Shown: positions 34,055-42,561 of the stretch, in pieces
How positions within the stretch are numbered: the first letter of the stretch is position 1
How the letters are laid out: each line of letters begins with the position of its first letter
Assembly (NCBI RefSeq): GCF_014172405.1
Contig: NZ_WNXC01000010.1
Location: 62,001 to 126,000, forward strand
Origin: Pedobacter gandavensis
GTDB lineage: Bacteria > Bacteroidota > Bacteroidia > Sphingobacteriales > Sphingobacteriaceae
Length of the DNA stretch: 64,000 nucleotides
Reading direction: 5' to 3'
Position numbers and translations under genes: made by a program
The notes under the pieces: model-generated
The model's input: the letters and a program-made list of their open reading frames with translations, nothing else
The model's database searches: none
Told to the model about the DNA's origin: nothing

Positions 34055-35971
34055 TTATTTGTAACTCCTCACAGTTAATTCTACGTTTTCAAAATGCAAT
34101 GGTTCGGGAACCAGAATCTCCTCCTGATCCTCCCCCTGATACTGCCAGGCGGAAACGAAACAATATTTTTCGTCATTTCGCAGCGCCTCCCCTTCTGGAG
34201 TCTGGTATTCTTCTCTGAAATGGGCACCACAAGATTCCTCTCTGGTTAAGGCGTCCTGACACATCAGTTCCGCAATCTCCAGGTAATCAGCGATGCGGCC
34301 TGCTTTTTCCAGTTCCCCATTCATTTCATCCTCTGAACCGGGTACTTTTAAATTTTTGTAGAAATCTGCACGCAACTTTTTGATCTCCGCTATCGCTTTC
34401 GTCAATCCTGCGCTACTTCTTGATAAACCGCAATAATCATAAAGAAGTTTTCCCAATATTTTATGGTATTGATCCGCGGTTTTTGTACCGTTAATCTCGA
34501 GTAGTTTACCTAACTGAGCCCTAACCTGAACTTCTGCGGCTACAAAAGCCTGGTCGTCTGTGCTAAGCCGAGGAGTTTTAATCTCTCCAGCCAGGTAATT
34601 GGATATGGTATAAGGCGCAATAAAATAGCCATCCACACAAGCTTGTAAAAGAGAATTTGCACCCAATCGGTTGGCTCCGTGATCTGCAAAATTGGCTTCT
34701 CCCAGCGCAAACAATCCTGGAATGGTGGTCATCAGTTCATAATCCACCCATAAACCGCCCATTGAAAAGTGTGCTGCCGGCGAGATCATCATGGGCTCTT
34801 GATAAGCATCGATGTCCGTGATTTTACGGTACATATCAAACAGGTTTCCATATTTCTCCTGAATCTTTCCCTGCCCCTGTTCTTTGATTGCTTTTGAGAA
34901 ATCCAGATAGACTGCATTGAGCTGTGGCCCTACCCCAAAACCAGCATCGATGCGTTCCTTTGCTGCCCTTGAAGAAATATCTCTTGGCGCAAGGTTTCCA
35001 AAAGCCGGATAGCGGCGTTCCAGGTAATAATCTCTTTCTTCTTCTGGAATATCATTGGGTTTTCTATTTTCCGGGCTATGCAAAGGCACCCAGATACGGC
35101 CATCATTTCTTAAAGATTCGGACATCAGGGTGAGCTTACTTTGGTAGCTTCCAGATTGTGGTAGGGAAGTAGGATGTACCTGTGTCCAGCTTGGGCAGGC
35201 CATAAACGCTCCTTTTTTGTGGGCGCGCCAGATAGCAGAAGCATTGCAGCCCATGGCAAGGGTAGACAAGTAGTAAATCTTACCAAAGCCACCTGTTGCC
35301 AGAATTACGGTATGGGCACTATGTCTTTCGATTTCACCGGTATCGAGATTTCTCACGATTACCCCTCTCGCCTTCCCATCTACAATCACCAGATCCAGCA
35401 TTTCATGTCTGGTATATAAGGTTACGGTTTTGGCAGCCACCTGCCTCATCAGAGCCTGATAGGATCCCAATAACAATTGTTGTCCGGTTTGTCCTCTGGC
35501 ATAGAAAGTCCGGCTAACCTGCACTCCTCCGAAAGAGCGGTTGTTCAGGTATCCACCGTATTCGCGACCAAAAGGCACCCCTTGAGCAACAGCCTGATCA
35601 ATCAGTTGAGCCGAACATTCTGCCAACCGGTAGACATTGGCTTCTCTGGAGCGGAAATCACCTCCTTTAATCGTATCATAAAACATGCGATACACGCTAT
35701 CGCCATCATTTTTATAGTTTTTCATGGCATTCACACCACCTTGTGCGGCAACGGAATGTGCTCTTCTTGCAGAGTCCTGAAAGCAAAATGACTTTACATT
35801 ATAGCCCATTTCCCCTAAAGATGCGGCAGCAGCGCTACCAGAAAGCCCGGTTCCAACCACAATCACATCCAATTTCTTTCTATTGGCGGGATTCACCAGT
35901 CGGGCATGATCTTTATAAAAGCTCCATTTATCTTTTAATGGACCCGGCGGGATTTTAGCATTTAATTCCAT
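34055..35971 (-). CDS. sdhA: Succinate dehydrogenase/fumarate reductase flavoprotein subunit
   Basis: 638 residues. FAD-binding V-G-T-G-L-S-G near 37-43, and the A-H-S-V-A-A-Q-G-G segment (about 70-78) carries the histidine that covalently binds FAD. The active-site H-P-T-S and R-x-x-R region (about residues 266-300) and the C-terminal E-E-S-C-G-A-H-F-R-E segment are present. It overlaps sdhC by 10 bases. Whether it works as dehydrogenase or fumarate reductase cannot be decided by sequence alone. Confidence 0.94.
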   Translation of the reverse strand: MELNAKIPPGPLKDKWSFYKDHARLVNPANRKKLDVIVVGTGLSGSAAAASLGEMGYNVKSFCFQDSARRAHSVAAQGGVNAMKNYKNDGDSVYRMFYDTIKGGDFRSREANVYRLAECSAQLIDQAVAQGVPFGREYGGYLNNRSFGGVQVSRTFYARGQTGQQLLLGSYQALMRQVAAKTVTLYTRHEMLDLVIVDGKARGVIVRNLDTGEIERHSAHTVILATGGFGKIYYLSTLAMGCNASAIWRAHKKGAFMACPSWTQVHPTSLPQSGSYQSKLTLMSESLRNDGRIWVPLHSPENRKPNDIPEEERDYYLERRYPAFGNLAPRDISSRAAKERIDAGFGVGPQLNAVYLDFSKAIKEQGQGKIQEKYGNLFDMYRKITDIDAYQEPMMISPAAHFSMGGLWVDYELMTTIPGLFALGEANFADHGANRLGANSLLQACVDGYFIAPYTISNYLAGEIKTPRLSTDDQAFVAAEVQVRAQLGKLLEINGTKTADQYHKILGKLLYDYCGLSRSSAGLTKAIAEIKKLRADFYKNLKVPGSEDEMNGELEKAGRIADYLEIAELMCQDALTREESCGAHFREEYQTPEGEALRNDEKYCFVSAWQYQGEDQEEILVPEPLHFENVELTVRSYK

Positions 35972-36645
35972 ACCACATGCTGAGTTAAGTAAACATAAAT
36001 TGGGATAATTGCGAAGCCGAACGTTATCACATAACTGTATATCTTTCCAAAATTCCTTACCCAGGAAACGTATTTAGGATGATAAAGTCCGAGCGAACGA
36101 GCGGCACTAAAAAAACCATGCAAGAGGTGGTAACCTAGTGCAAACATGGACAGCACATAGAACAATACATACCACCAATCCTGGTAAGCAGCGATCACGA
36201 TCGTATATAAATCCTTATGTCCAAATTCGTCCATTGGTAGGGTACCAAACTTATACTGGTACCAGAAATCTTTAAAATGGAACACCAGAAAGATCAGGAT
36301 CAGCGTTCCTAGGATCCCCATGTTACGGGAATACCATTTGCTGGTTGCTGCTCTTCCATCCATGGCATATTTACCCGCAGTTTTTTTATTTTTCAGGGTG
36401 ATGACTAAAGCATCAACACCATGGATAATAATCGAGGCATACAGCACATAGGAAATAATTTTGATGAATATATTTCCTGAAAGTAATTGGGAATAACCAT
36501 TAAAACTTTCCTTTGCCTGTTCTGCAGGAAGTAGCAACTGCAGGTTTCCCAGTAAGTGAATCACCAGAAAAAAACAGAGGAACAAACCTGTTAAAGCCAT
36601 TAATGTTTTACGCATTAGCGTAGAGGTATTTGTTTTTCTATCCAT
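35962..36645 (-). CDS. sdhC: Succinate dehydrogenase cytochrome b subunit
   Basis: 227 residues with five membrane segments, the single-subunit (type B/b558) anchor as in Bacteroidota and Wolinella-like enzymes. Histidines on the helices (H25, H79, H122, H168, H175) provide candidate axial ligands for two b hemes. Nine bases after the transporter gene and overlapping sdhA, so part of one operon. Confidence 0.9.
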   Translation of the reverse strand: MDRKTNTSTLMRKTLMALTGLFLCFFLVIHLLGNLQLLLPAEQAKESFNGYSQLLSGNIFIKIISYVLYASIIIHGVDALVITLKNKKTAGKYAMDGRAATSKWYSRNMGILGTLILIFLVFHFKDFWYQYKFGTLPMDEFGHKDLYTIVIAAYQDWWYVLFYVLSMFALGYHLLHGFFSAARSLGLYHPKYVSWVRNFGKIYSYVITFGFAIIPIYVYLTQHVVWN

Positions 36646-36654
36646 AGCTTTAAA

Positions 36655-38085
36655 TTAAAATACGCCAATTACTTTCCACCAAAGGCCACCGATTCCTATC
36701 CAGATGATTAGGAAAATGATGCTGAGCACAAATCCTCTGGACCACCAATCTTTCACATCTACATAAGTACTTCCAAAAAACACCGGAGCTGGTCCATGAC
36801 CATAATGGGTTAAGGTGCCAAAAATACCACCGCAAAAGCCGAGTGATAAGGCGAGCAACATCGGTGGAATCCCGATAATCACCCCTACGCCTAGCAATGC
36901 CGCATACATGGAGGCCACGTGTGCTGTTGCGCTGGCAAACAGATAGTGACTGTAAAAGTAGACCAGTATGATAATGGGGAAAGCCAGGGTCCAGCTCAAG
37001 CCACCAATTTCATTTTTCACCAGGTTACTTAACCATGGAATTAAACCGAGGGTATTTAATGCACTACCCATCATGACCAAGGCAGAGAACCAGACAATGG
37101 TATCCCATGCCCCTTTTTCACTTTTCACATCCTCCCAGGTCAACACTCTGGAGAGCAGTAGGAATACCAGTCCAATAAAGGCGGTAGTGGTGGCATCAAT
37201 CTTGAAAAAATCGCCGCTAACCCATAAAATGAGCAGCAATACAAAGGCGGTCAGCATGAGCCATTCATTGGTAGAAACGGCTCCCATTTCCTTTAGCTTA
37301 TCTGTGGCCATCTTCGTTGCGCCCTGTGTTGCTTTAATTTCCGGGGGATATATTTTATACAATACATATGGGATCACCAGTAGCGAAATGATGCCGGGAA
37401 CGATAGCTGCCCACATCCATGACATCCAGGTAATGTGAATGCCCAAATCCGCAGCAAACTTCTGGCACATTGGATTACTGGCGGTACCGGTAAGGAACAT
37501 GGAAGAGGTGATGAGGTTGACATTGTAACTATTCAGACTCAGGTAGGCCCCCAACTTACGGTGTGTTTCTTCTTTATCAGGAAAGGAGCCAAAATTGATG
37601 GCCATTGCTTTCATGATTGGATAAATAATTCCTCCTCCACGGGCGGTATTACTGGGGATTGCAGGCGCCAGAACTAAGTCTGCCAGACCTAATCCGTAAC
37701 CTAATCCCAAAGAGCTCCGACCAAATACACGAATAAAAAGGTAGGCAATCCTGCTCCCCAATCCAGTTTTGATAAATCCCCGGGCAATAAAAAAAGAAAT
37801 CCCGATTAACCAGATTACCTTATCCCCGAAACTACTTAAAGCCAGTGAAATTGATTTTCCAGGATCACCTGGGGCGAGTACACCAGTTACGGCTACCAAT
37901 GCTATGGCTACCATAGACATGGTACCCATAGAAGCGGCTTTGAGAATAATCCCAAGGATGGTGGCCAGAAAAATGGCCAATAAATGCCAGGCTTCTGCCT
38001 TTACCCCTGCTGGTTCCGGGATGAACCAAATGATTAGCCCAAATGCCAGGGTAATCAGTAACATTTTATAGTTTATTTCTTGCAT
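36655..38085 (-). CDS. DASS-family dicarboxylate transporter (CitT/TtdT-like)
   Basis: 476 residues with about 12 membrane segments of the divalent anion:sodium symporter/antiporter family. The substrate motif S-N-T at residues 145-147 and a second S-A-T near 385 are present. Homologues exchange tartrate, citrate or succinate. Its place directly before sdhCAB suggests C4-dicarboxylate import or succinate export. Symport or antiport cannot be told from sequence. Confidence 0.88.
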   Translation of the reverse strand: MQEINYKMLLITLAFGLIIWFIPEPAGVKAEAWHLLAIFLATILGIILKAASMGTMSMVAIALVAVTGVLAPGDPGKSISLALSSFGDKVIWLIGISFFIARGFIKTGLGSRIAYLFIRVFGRSSLGLGYGLGLADLVLAPAIPSNTARGGGIIYPIMKAMAINFGSFPDKEETHRKLGAYLSLNSYNVNLITSSMFLTGTASNPMCQKFAADLGIHITWMSWMWAAIVPGIISLLVIPYVLYKIYPPEIKATQGATKMATDKLKEMGAVSTNEWLMLTAFVLLLILWVSGDFFKIDATTTAFIGLVFLLLSRVLTWEDVKSEKGAWDTIVWFSALVMMGSALNTLGLIPWLSNLVKNEIGGLSWTLAFPIIILVYFYSHYLFASATAHVASMYAALLGVGVIIGIPPMLLALSLGFCGGIFGTLTHYGHGPAPVFFGSTYVDVKDWWSRGFVLSIIFLIIWIGIGGLWWKVIGVF

Positions 38086-38123
38086 AGTTTGGTTTATACT
38101 ATATTAAAATACGCTTGTCATGC

Positions 38124-39239
38124 TTAAAAACGGGCTTGCACCTGACAGATCACCCGGTTGGTATTGTATTGTGTGGTGTTCGGTATATTTCTTTCGTAGC
38201 GATCCATTTGTAGTCCAACTTGTACGCGAATCGCATAAGCCTCGGCAAAAGAAGCGCTGAGCATTGGAATGTAGGTCTCTCTGGAATTTCCAGCTAGTCT
38301 GAAATCAGCGTCCAGATATTCATAGCGAAAAGCAAATTCGAGATCTTTTAGCCGGGTGTTTTTAAAACTATAGCATACATTTGGCAATACATAAATCCCC
38401 CTCATGGCATATTTACTGATGGGAATTGCGGGTGTCTCCTGACCAAAAAACTCCTGACTGTTGATCCCTTGTTTGTATTCAGAAACAAAACTCATACCCC
38501 ACCTTTCGTTCAGCTTTTTGGTATAATCTATATCTACGCCATAAGCCCAAATTTTCTGCCCTAAGTTTTTTCCAACTCCGCCACTAGCGCCCAGATGGGT
38601 GTTTTTGCTTAAACCAAGGACCACCCTGGCAGGGAAAATCTTACCATCGTCATTATCACTGACTTGATTTCTATTATTTCCGTTGAAAACACCTACTGAA
38701 TATTGAATGGGAATGGCGATGTCTTTAATCTGCCCGGAGAAACTGGCACCGATCTGGAAACTTTGCCAGCTATTCGCTCCAAACAAATAGTACTGATTAG
38801 AAAAATCAATCGATTTGACAAAGTCTACCGGATAATTATCTTCTTGCCCAAATTGCGGTCGGAACTGTCCGAATTGGAAGTTCACATAATCATTGACGCT
38901 ATATTTAATGTATGCGTTTTCTAATACCTTATTTTGCGGGTTCCCGGTAAAATCACCGAAGTTGACCAGAATCACCGCATTGATGCGGTCATTGATTGCT
39001 GCATTGAGTTGTACCCTTGCTCTTTTTACGGAAAAGGAATTGTGCGCAAAATGCTCATCCCCGGAATGGTGTAAACCTTTAATGTCTACATCATCGTCCA
39101 GCGAGTAATTAAACTGACTTTGCAACATTCCTGACAAGGTTAACTTGGTCTTCGAAGACACGGGAATTTCCACACCTTGCGCCTTTAATAAAACCGGCGT
39201 ACACAGCATTGATAAAAACGTTAGAATTTTAAACTTCAT
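38124..39239 (-). CDS. OprO/OprP-like outer membrane porin
   Basis: About 371 residues from ATG at 39237-39239 (MKFKILTFLSML); signal peptide ends near residue 20 (L-K-A-Q). The rest is barrel strands of the phosphate-selective porin O/P type, closing on Q-V-Q-A-R-F with a terminal Phe. It starts four bases after the AraC gene stop and precedes the dicarboxylate transporter by 38 bases, so it probably brings anionic substrates across the outer membrane. Confidence 0.83.
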   Translation of the reverse strand: MKFKILTFLSMLCTPVLLKAQGVEIPVSSKTKLTLSGMLQSQFNYSLDDDVDIKGLHHSGDEHFAHNSFSVKRARVQLNAAINDRINAVILVNFGDFTGNPQNKVLENAYIKYSVNDYVNFQFGQFRPQFGQEDNYPVDFVKSIDFSNQYYLFGANSWQSFQIGASFSGQIKDIAIPIQYSVGVFNGNNRNQVSDNDDGKIFPARVVLGLSKNTHLGASGGVGKNLGQKIWAYGVDIDYTKKLNERWGMSFVSEYKQGINSQEFFGQETPAIPISKYAMRGIYVLPNVCYSFKNTRLKDLEFAFRYEYLDADFRLAGNSRETYIPMLSASFAEAYAIRVQVGLQMDRYERNIPNTTQYNTNRVICQVQARF

Positions 39240-39243
39240 TAAA

Positions 39244-39819
39244 TTAGACCTTATGATGAGCATCACCTAAATAATACGAAGGCGCTTTACCGGTGTTTTT
39301 AATAAAGGCCCTGAAAAAAGTGGTTCTGGAGGTAAATCCTGCCTGCCAAGCCATGCCTTCTAAAGACAGCTGTTTCCATTCTTCCTGGTGGATCTGTGAC
39401 TTCACATATTCCACTCTCTGAAAGTTAATAAAATTCTGGAAATTTAACTGGTACTCCTTGTTAATCAAGCAAGAAAGATGATGTGCAGGGATACCTGTAT
39501 CTTCTGCAAGGTCTTTGATAGAATAGCCTTTTGTCAGGTAAGGTTGTTGATCGGCAAGGATCGTTTCTAAGGTTTTAAGATAGGCTGTACGCTTATCTTT
39601 AGTATACAGCAATTGCCCCTGACAAGGGTCTTTTTTTATCAACTCCTCATGAGACTGCTCCAACGGAGATTCCTCCAACTGAGGTTCAATAGAAAGTTTC
39701 TTCTTTAAGGTATTTATAAATCGGAAAATGGGGTGTTTTACGACATGTGGAACGAAAAAGAGCAGATAAGCGGCGCTTACAAACGCGTTATCATCGATTT
39801 GCGGGGAAAAATGTACCAT
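39244..39819 (-). CDS. AraC-type regulator, short form
   Basis: 191 residues. The C-terminal ~100 residues are an AraC/XylS double helix-turn-helix DNA-binding domain (first HTH around Y-S-I-K-D-L-A-E-D-T-G, second around F-T-S-R-T-T-F-F-R-A-F). The N-terminal part has only one hydrophobic stretch (about residues 13-28) that resembles the end of a 7TM or sensor domain, so it may be 5' truncated. It heads the porin/transporter/sdh block, with the porin four bases downstream, and is the likely regulator. Confidence 0.8.
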   Translation of the reverse strand: MVHFSPQIDDNAFVSAAYLLFFVPHVVKHPIFRFINTLKKKLSIEPQLEESPLEQSHEELIKKDPCQGQLLYTKDKRTAYLKTLETILADQQPYLTKGYSIKDLAEDTGIPAHHLSCLINKEYQLNFQNFINFQRVEYVKSQIHQEEWKQLSLEGMAWQAGFTSRTTFFRAFIKNTGKAPSYYLGDAHHKV

Positions 39820-40197
39820 GTAATGAGCATTTAGTATTTCAATAGATAGATAGGATGTTTTTTGGAGTAACAGGAAAATTATCCCGGACGGAGATACCTG
39901 TTAGCATGAGGAGTATGTTTTTCCATAGGTAATGGATTTTGTAAGTTTTTTCCGCTAAGCAATTAATAATTTCACAACTTATATCTCTACAACTGTATCC
40001 AAAAATTCTATATTTTAGAGATACAGGTTTAATATAGTACAGTCTTGGGGGGAAAAGGTTTTATTTATTTTAAAATAAATAATTACCTATTTAGAGGATT
40101 ATTATCAAATTAATTCTATGTAAAGTCTCCCATCTTTGATGAAGACAAAAGATGGGAGACATTTAATTTCTTAACAAATTACTAAGCTAATGAATCA
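39820..40197. other. Gap between AraC gene and DcaP-like porin
   Basis: 378 bases without a confident gene. On the minus strand the AraC frame stays open back to about 39905 without an ATG, encoding a hydrophobic stretch. The rest is AT-rich and holds a hairpin at 40125-40160. Confidence 0.5.
40125..40160 (-). terminator. Hairpin after the DcaP-like porin
   Basis: 13-bp arms GTCTCCCATCTTT (40125-40137) and AAAGATGGGAGAC (40148-40160), loop 10, lying 38 bases past the porin stop. Its minus-strand tail is TTTACATAG, only partly T-rich. Confidence 0.65.
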
Positions 40198-41466
40198 CTA
40201 AAATCGGAATTGCATGGTCAGCTGAATGCGACTATTATTGGCAGAATCGCCGTTTAGGTTCTTTCTGGTGCCATATAAATATTCAACACCTCCTTTTATA
40301 AAACTATTTGGATAATAAATCAAATTGAATATTCCATAATTAGAAGATTTAAAGTTCTGATTTACAGACACTCCTTTATTTTCCAGATTCAAATACCCCC
40401 ATCCAGCAGTAGAACTAAATTTATCAGCCCACCAATGATCGTAGGAAGCGGAAAGCCCCCAAACAGCCAATACTTCCAGGTTATCAGTAACCGGATTATA
40501 GACCCCATCATAATTATCCGGACCAATATCGTTAATGTATTTACTGATTCCCTTCCCATAAGTAGCCTGAAACACGAAATTATCCTTATTTCCAGGTTGC
40601 TGCAAAACACCACTGGCACTGATGCCATATCCGATCTTGCTTTTCCTTTTCTGGGCTGTATTTTCATAGACAATAGGGTGCAAAACCGAAGAAAAACGCA
40701 AGTGACTTCCGTTCTTACTGTACTGAATACTGCCGGTAATATCAGGTACTTGCTTTAGTGCCTGAAATCCAGATTCATCTGGCAGGGTAAGAAAGCTCAC
40801 TGGATCTTCCAATGCCAATACCACATCTGTGGTTTTGCTAACCGGTAAAGTTAAACGGAATTGCACCTGACGCCCGGAGGTCATGGAATTGGGACCATTA
40901 TAATCCAGGGTATTCGGATAAGCATCTACGTCCATAAAGTTGGACCAATACATACCTACCAGTACTTTTCCATATTCGGCATAGGCCATTCTTAAGTTCG
41001 GACTAAAAGAGCTGTTGAAAAGATCAAACTCCAACACCGTCCTCAAAGCCTTCCCTTCGATGGGAATCTGTCCGCTGAGGTTAAAACGACTGGCCGCAAC
41101 ACTATAGGTGGTATTGCTTTTTTTATCATTTGGAATCGTGATTCCTGAGGATAAAAAGCCTAAAGGGCTATTGTTATTGTGAAAATCATGGATGGCATCT
41201 GTCTGGATGAAGCCGCCAATCTGTAAGGCTACACTCTCATCATCGGCCATCACGACTCCGGTGTATCTGCCGGATTCTACCGCACTCCTGGTTTGTGTTC
41301 TTGGTGGGGAGGCATTTTTCTTTAACCGGATATCGATGTAATTTAATTTGGCTTCCAAACTATCGAGGCGTTTGCGGGTGATGGAATCCTTTTGTGCAAA
41401 AGCAGTAATCGCCAGCATTTGAAGAAGTAAAAAAGCAAGTGTCAGTTTCGGGAGAAGTCGCATCAT
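40198..41466 (-). CDS. DcaP-like outer membrane porin
   Basis: About 422 residues from ATG at 41464-41466; a second ATG is next to it. Signal peptide (LAFLLLQMLAITAFAQ) then a short coiled-coil (S-L-E-A-K-L-N-Y-I-D-I-R-L) and a barrel that starts D-D-E-S-V-A-L-Q-I-G-G-F and ends Q-F-R-F, the layout of trimeric DcaP-type porins. It follows the CDF transporter gene by 31 bases, so the two are an operon facing away from adiCA. Confidence 0.83.
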   Translation of the reverse strand: MMRLLPKLTLAFLLLQMLAITAFAQKDSITRKRLDSLEAKLNYIDIRLKKNASPPRTQTRSAVESGRYTGVVMADDESVALQIGGFIQTDAIHDFHNNNSPLGFLSSGITIPNDKKSNTTYSVAASRFNLSGQIPIEGKALRTVLEFDLFNSSFSPNLRMAYAEYGKVLVGMYWSNFMDVDAYPNTLDYNGPNSMTSGRQVQFRLTLPVSKTTDVVLALEDPVSFLTLPDESGFQALKQVPDITGSIQYSKNGSHLRFSSVLHPIVYENTAQKRKSKIGYGISASGVLQQPGNKDNFVFQATYGKGISKYINDIGPDNYDGVYNPVTDNLEVLAVWGLSASYDHWWADKFSSTAGWGYLNLENKGVSVNQNFKSSNYGIFNLIYYPNSFIKGGVEYLYGTRKNLNGDSANNSRIQLTMQFRF

Positions 41467-41497
41467 TTGATCAGTTTTGATAGTATTATATAGTTCA

Positions 41498-42403
41498 TTA
41501 AAGCATCCATTTTCTTTGTGCGGTAAAAGAAATGGTGAGCCATAGGTTATTGTTTTTATTTTTAATCCCATCGTATACCTCTGCCCGAATTAAATCAAGC
41601 TCGTCTACTGAACGGAGTGGATAACCTTCCGGTAAAAGAAAGTCAATTTCTATCAGGTGGTATTTCCCTGTTTTGGCGATATGACTTTTGACCTCTAAAA
41701 AGTTCTTATTGACCACAATCTCCTGAACCAGTGCTTTGGTGGTGATTTCTACATCATCTTCAGGGGCAAACAAGAGCAGCTCTTTCAGGTTCCTGATTCC
41801 TGTTTTAATTGGCTCTACCAGAAAAATTAAAGAGGCCAGAATCACCAGTGTAGGATCCACAAAAGGAACAACAGCATGGAAACCCAGCCAATCAAGGACA
41901 AAAGCAATCAGCATGCCTACTAAAATAGCGATGCTTAAAAAAGTGCCCATTTGCCATTCCAACGCTTCTATACGCACAAATTCAGAAGACACCCGAACAG
42001 CTTGTTTCCTGAAATACAACCAGATGACTAGAGATCCGAGTGTAGAAAAGATTAAAAAGACAATGGCCACATTCAAATCCACGATTCTACCGCCATGCAT
42101 AAAATCCAGCGTTGCTGTAATTAAGGAATAGAGACAGAGAAAAATGATGACGAGGCACTGGATTAGAATGATAAAAGGTTCAAAATGTGCCCTACCATAG
42201 GGAAGTACCTGATCTTCGGGTTTTCTGATAAAGCGCAGCGCAAATATGGAGGCAATGGATAAGACCATCCCAATCAGGCTGAAAAGGCCATCAAAGATAA
42301 TGGCCTTGGCATCCGTGAACAAGCCAAAACAAATGCTAAAAAAAGCAAAAACAGCTGTTAGATAAATAGATAGCTTAATCAGTCGATTCTCAGTCAGGGC
42401 CAT
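41498..42403 (-). CDS. Cation diffusion facilitator transporter
   Basis: 301 residues: about six membrane segments and a C-terminal cytoplasmic domain. TM2 contains F-D-G-L-F-S, the Y-G-R-A-H-F-E-P motif follows near residue 70, and a D-P-T segment in TM5 (about residue 182) supplies a further metal ligand. Exports divalent cations such as zinc or manganese by proton exchange; substrate unclear. Divergent from adiC across a 158-base region. Confidence 0.87.
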   Translation of the reverse strand: MALTENRLIKLSIYLTAVFAFFSICFGLFTDAKAIIFDGLFSLIGMVLSIASIFALRFIRKPEDQVLPYGRAHFEPFIILIQCLVIIFLCLYSLITATLDFMHGGRIVDLNVAIVFLIFSTLGSLVIWLYFRKQAVRVSSEFVRIEALEWQMGTFLSIAILVGMLIAFVLDWLGFHAVVPFVDPTLVILASLIFLVEPIKTGIRNLKELLLFAPEDDVEITTKALVQEIVVNKNFLEVKSHIAKTGKYHLIEIDFLLPEGYPLRSVDELDLIRAEVYDGIKNKNNNLWLTISFTAQRKWML

Positions 42404-42458
42404 AATAGATTTAATTCCTCAAATTACACAAAAACGCCAGCCCTACCTGCGCTACTCT

Positions 42459-42480
42459 GTTCCACATTCTAAAGTGGAAC
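42459..42480. promoter_or_regulatory. 7-8-7 palindrome, candidate operator between CDF and adiC
   Basis: GTTCCAC (42459-42465) and GTGGAAC (42474-42480) are a perfect inverted pair with an 8-base spacer, 53 bases upstream of the adiC -7 box. Placed to act on both divergent operons. Confidence 0.5.
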
Positions 42481-42532
42481 GCATTGCAGTTCAGCTTACT
42501 CCTATTTGTTGAAGGGGAACTATAGCTTTGTT

Positions 42533-42540
42533 ATTGAGGT
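42533..42540 (+). promoter_or_regulatory. -7 box upstream of adiC
   Basis: TAGCTTTG, with a TTTG at 42515-42518 upstream; 21 bases before the adiC ATG. Confidence 0.5.
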
Positions 42541-42561
42541 CTATCTAAATCCTTAAATATT

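Noticed and set aside
42470..42500. Sigma-54 promoter suspected at TGGAAC...TTGC upstream of adiC
   Set aside because: The GG to GC spacing is about 8 bases instead of the required 10, and a good TAnnTTTG box lies closer to the gene.
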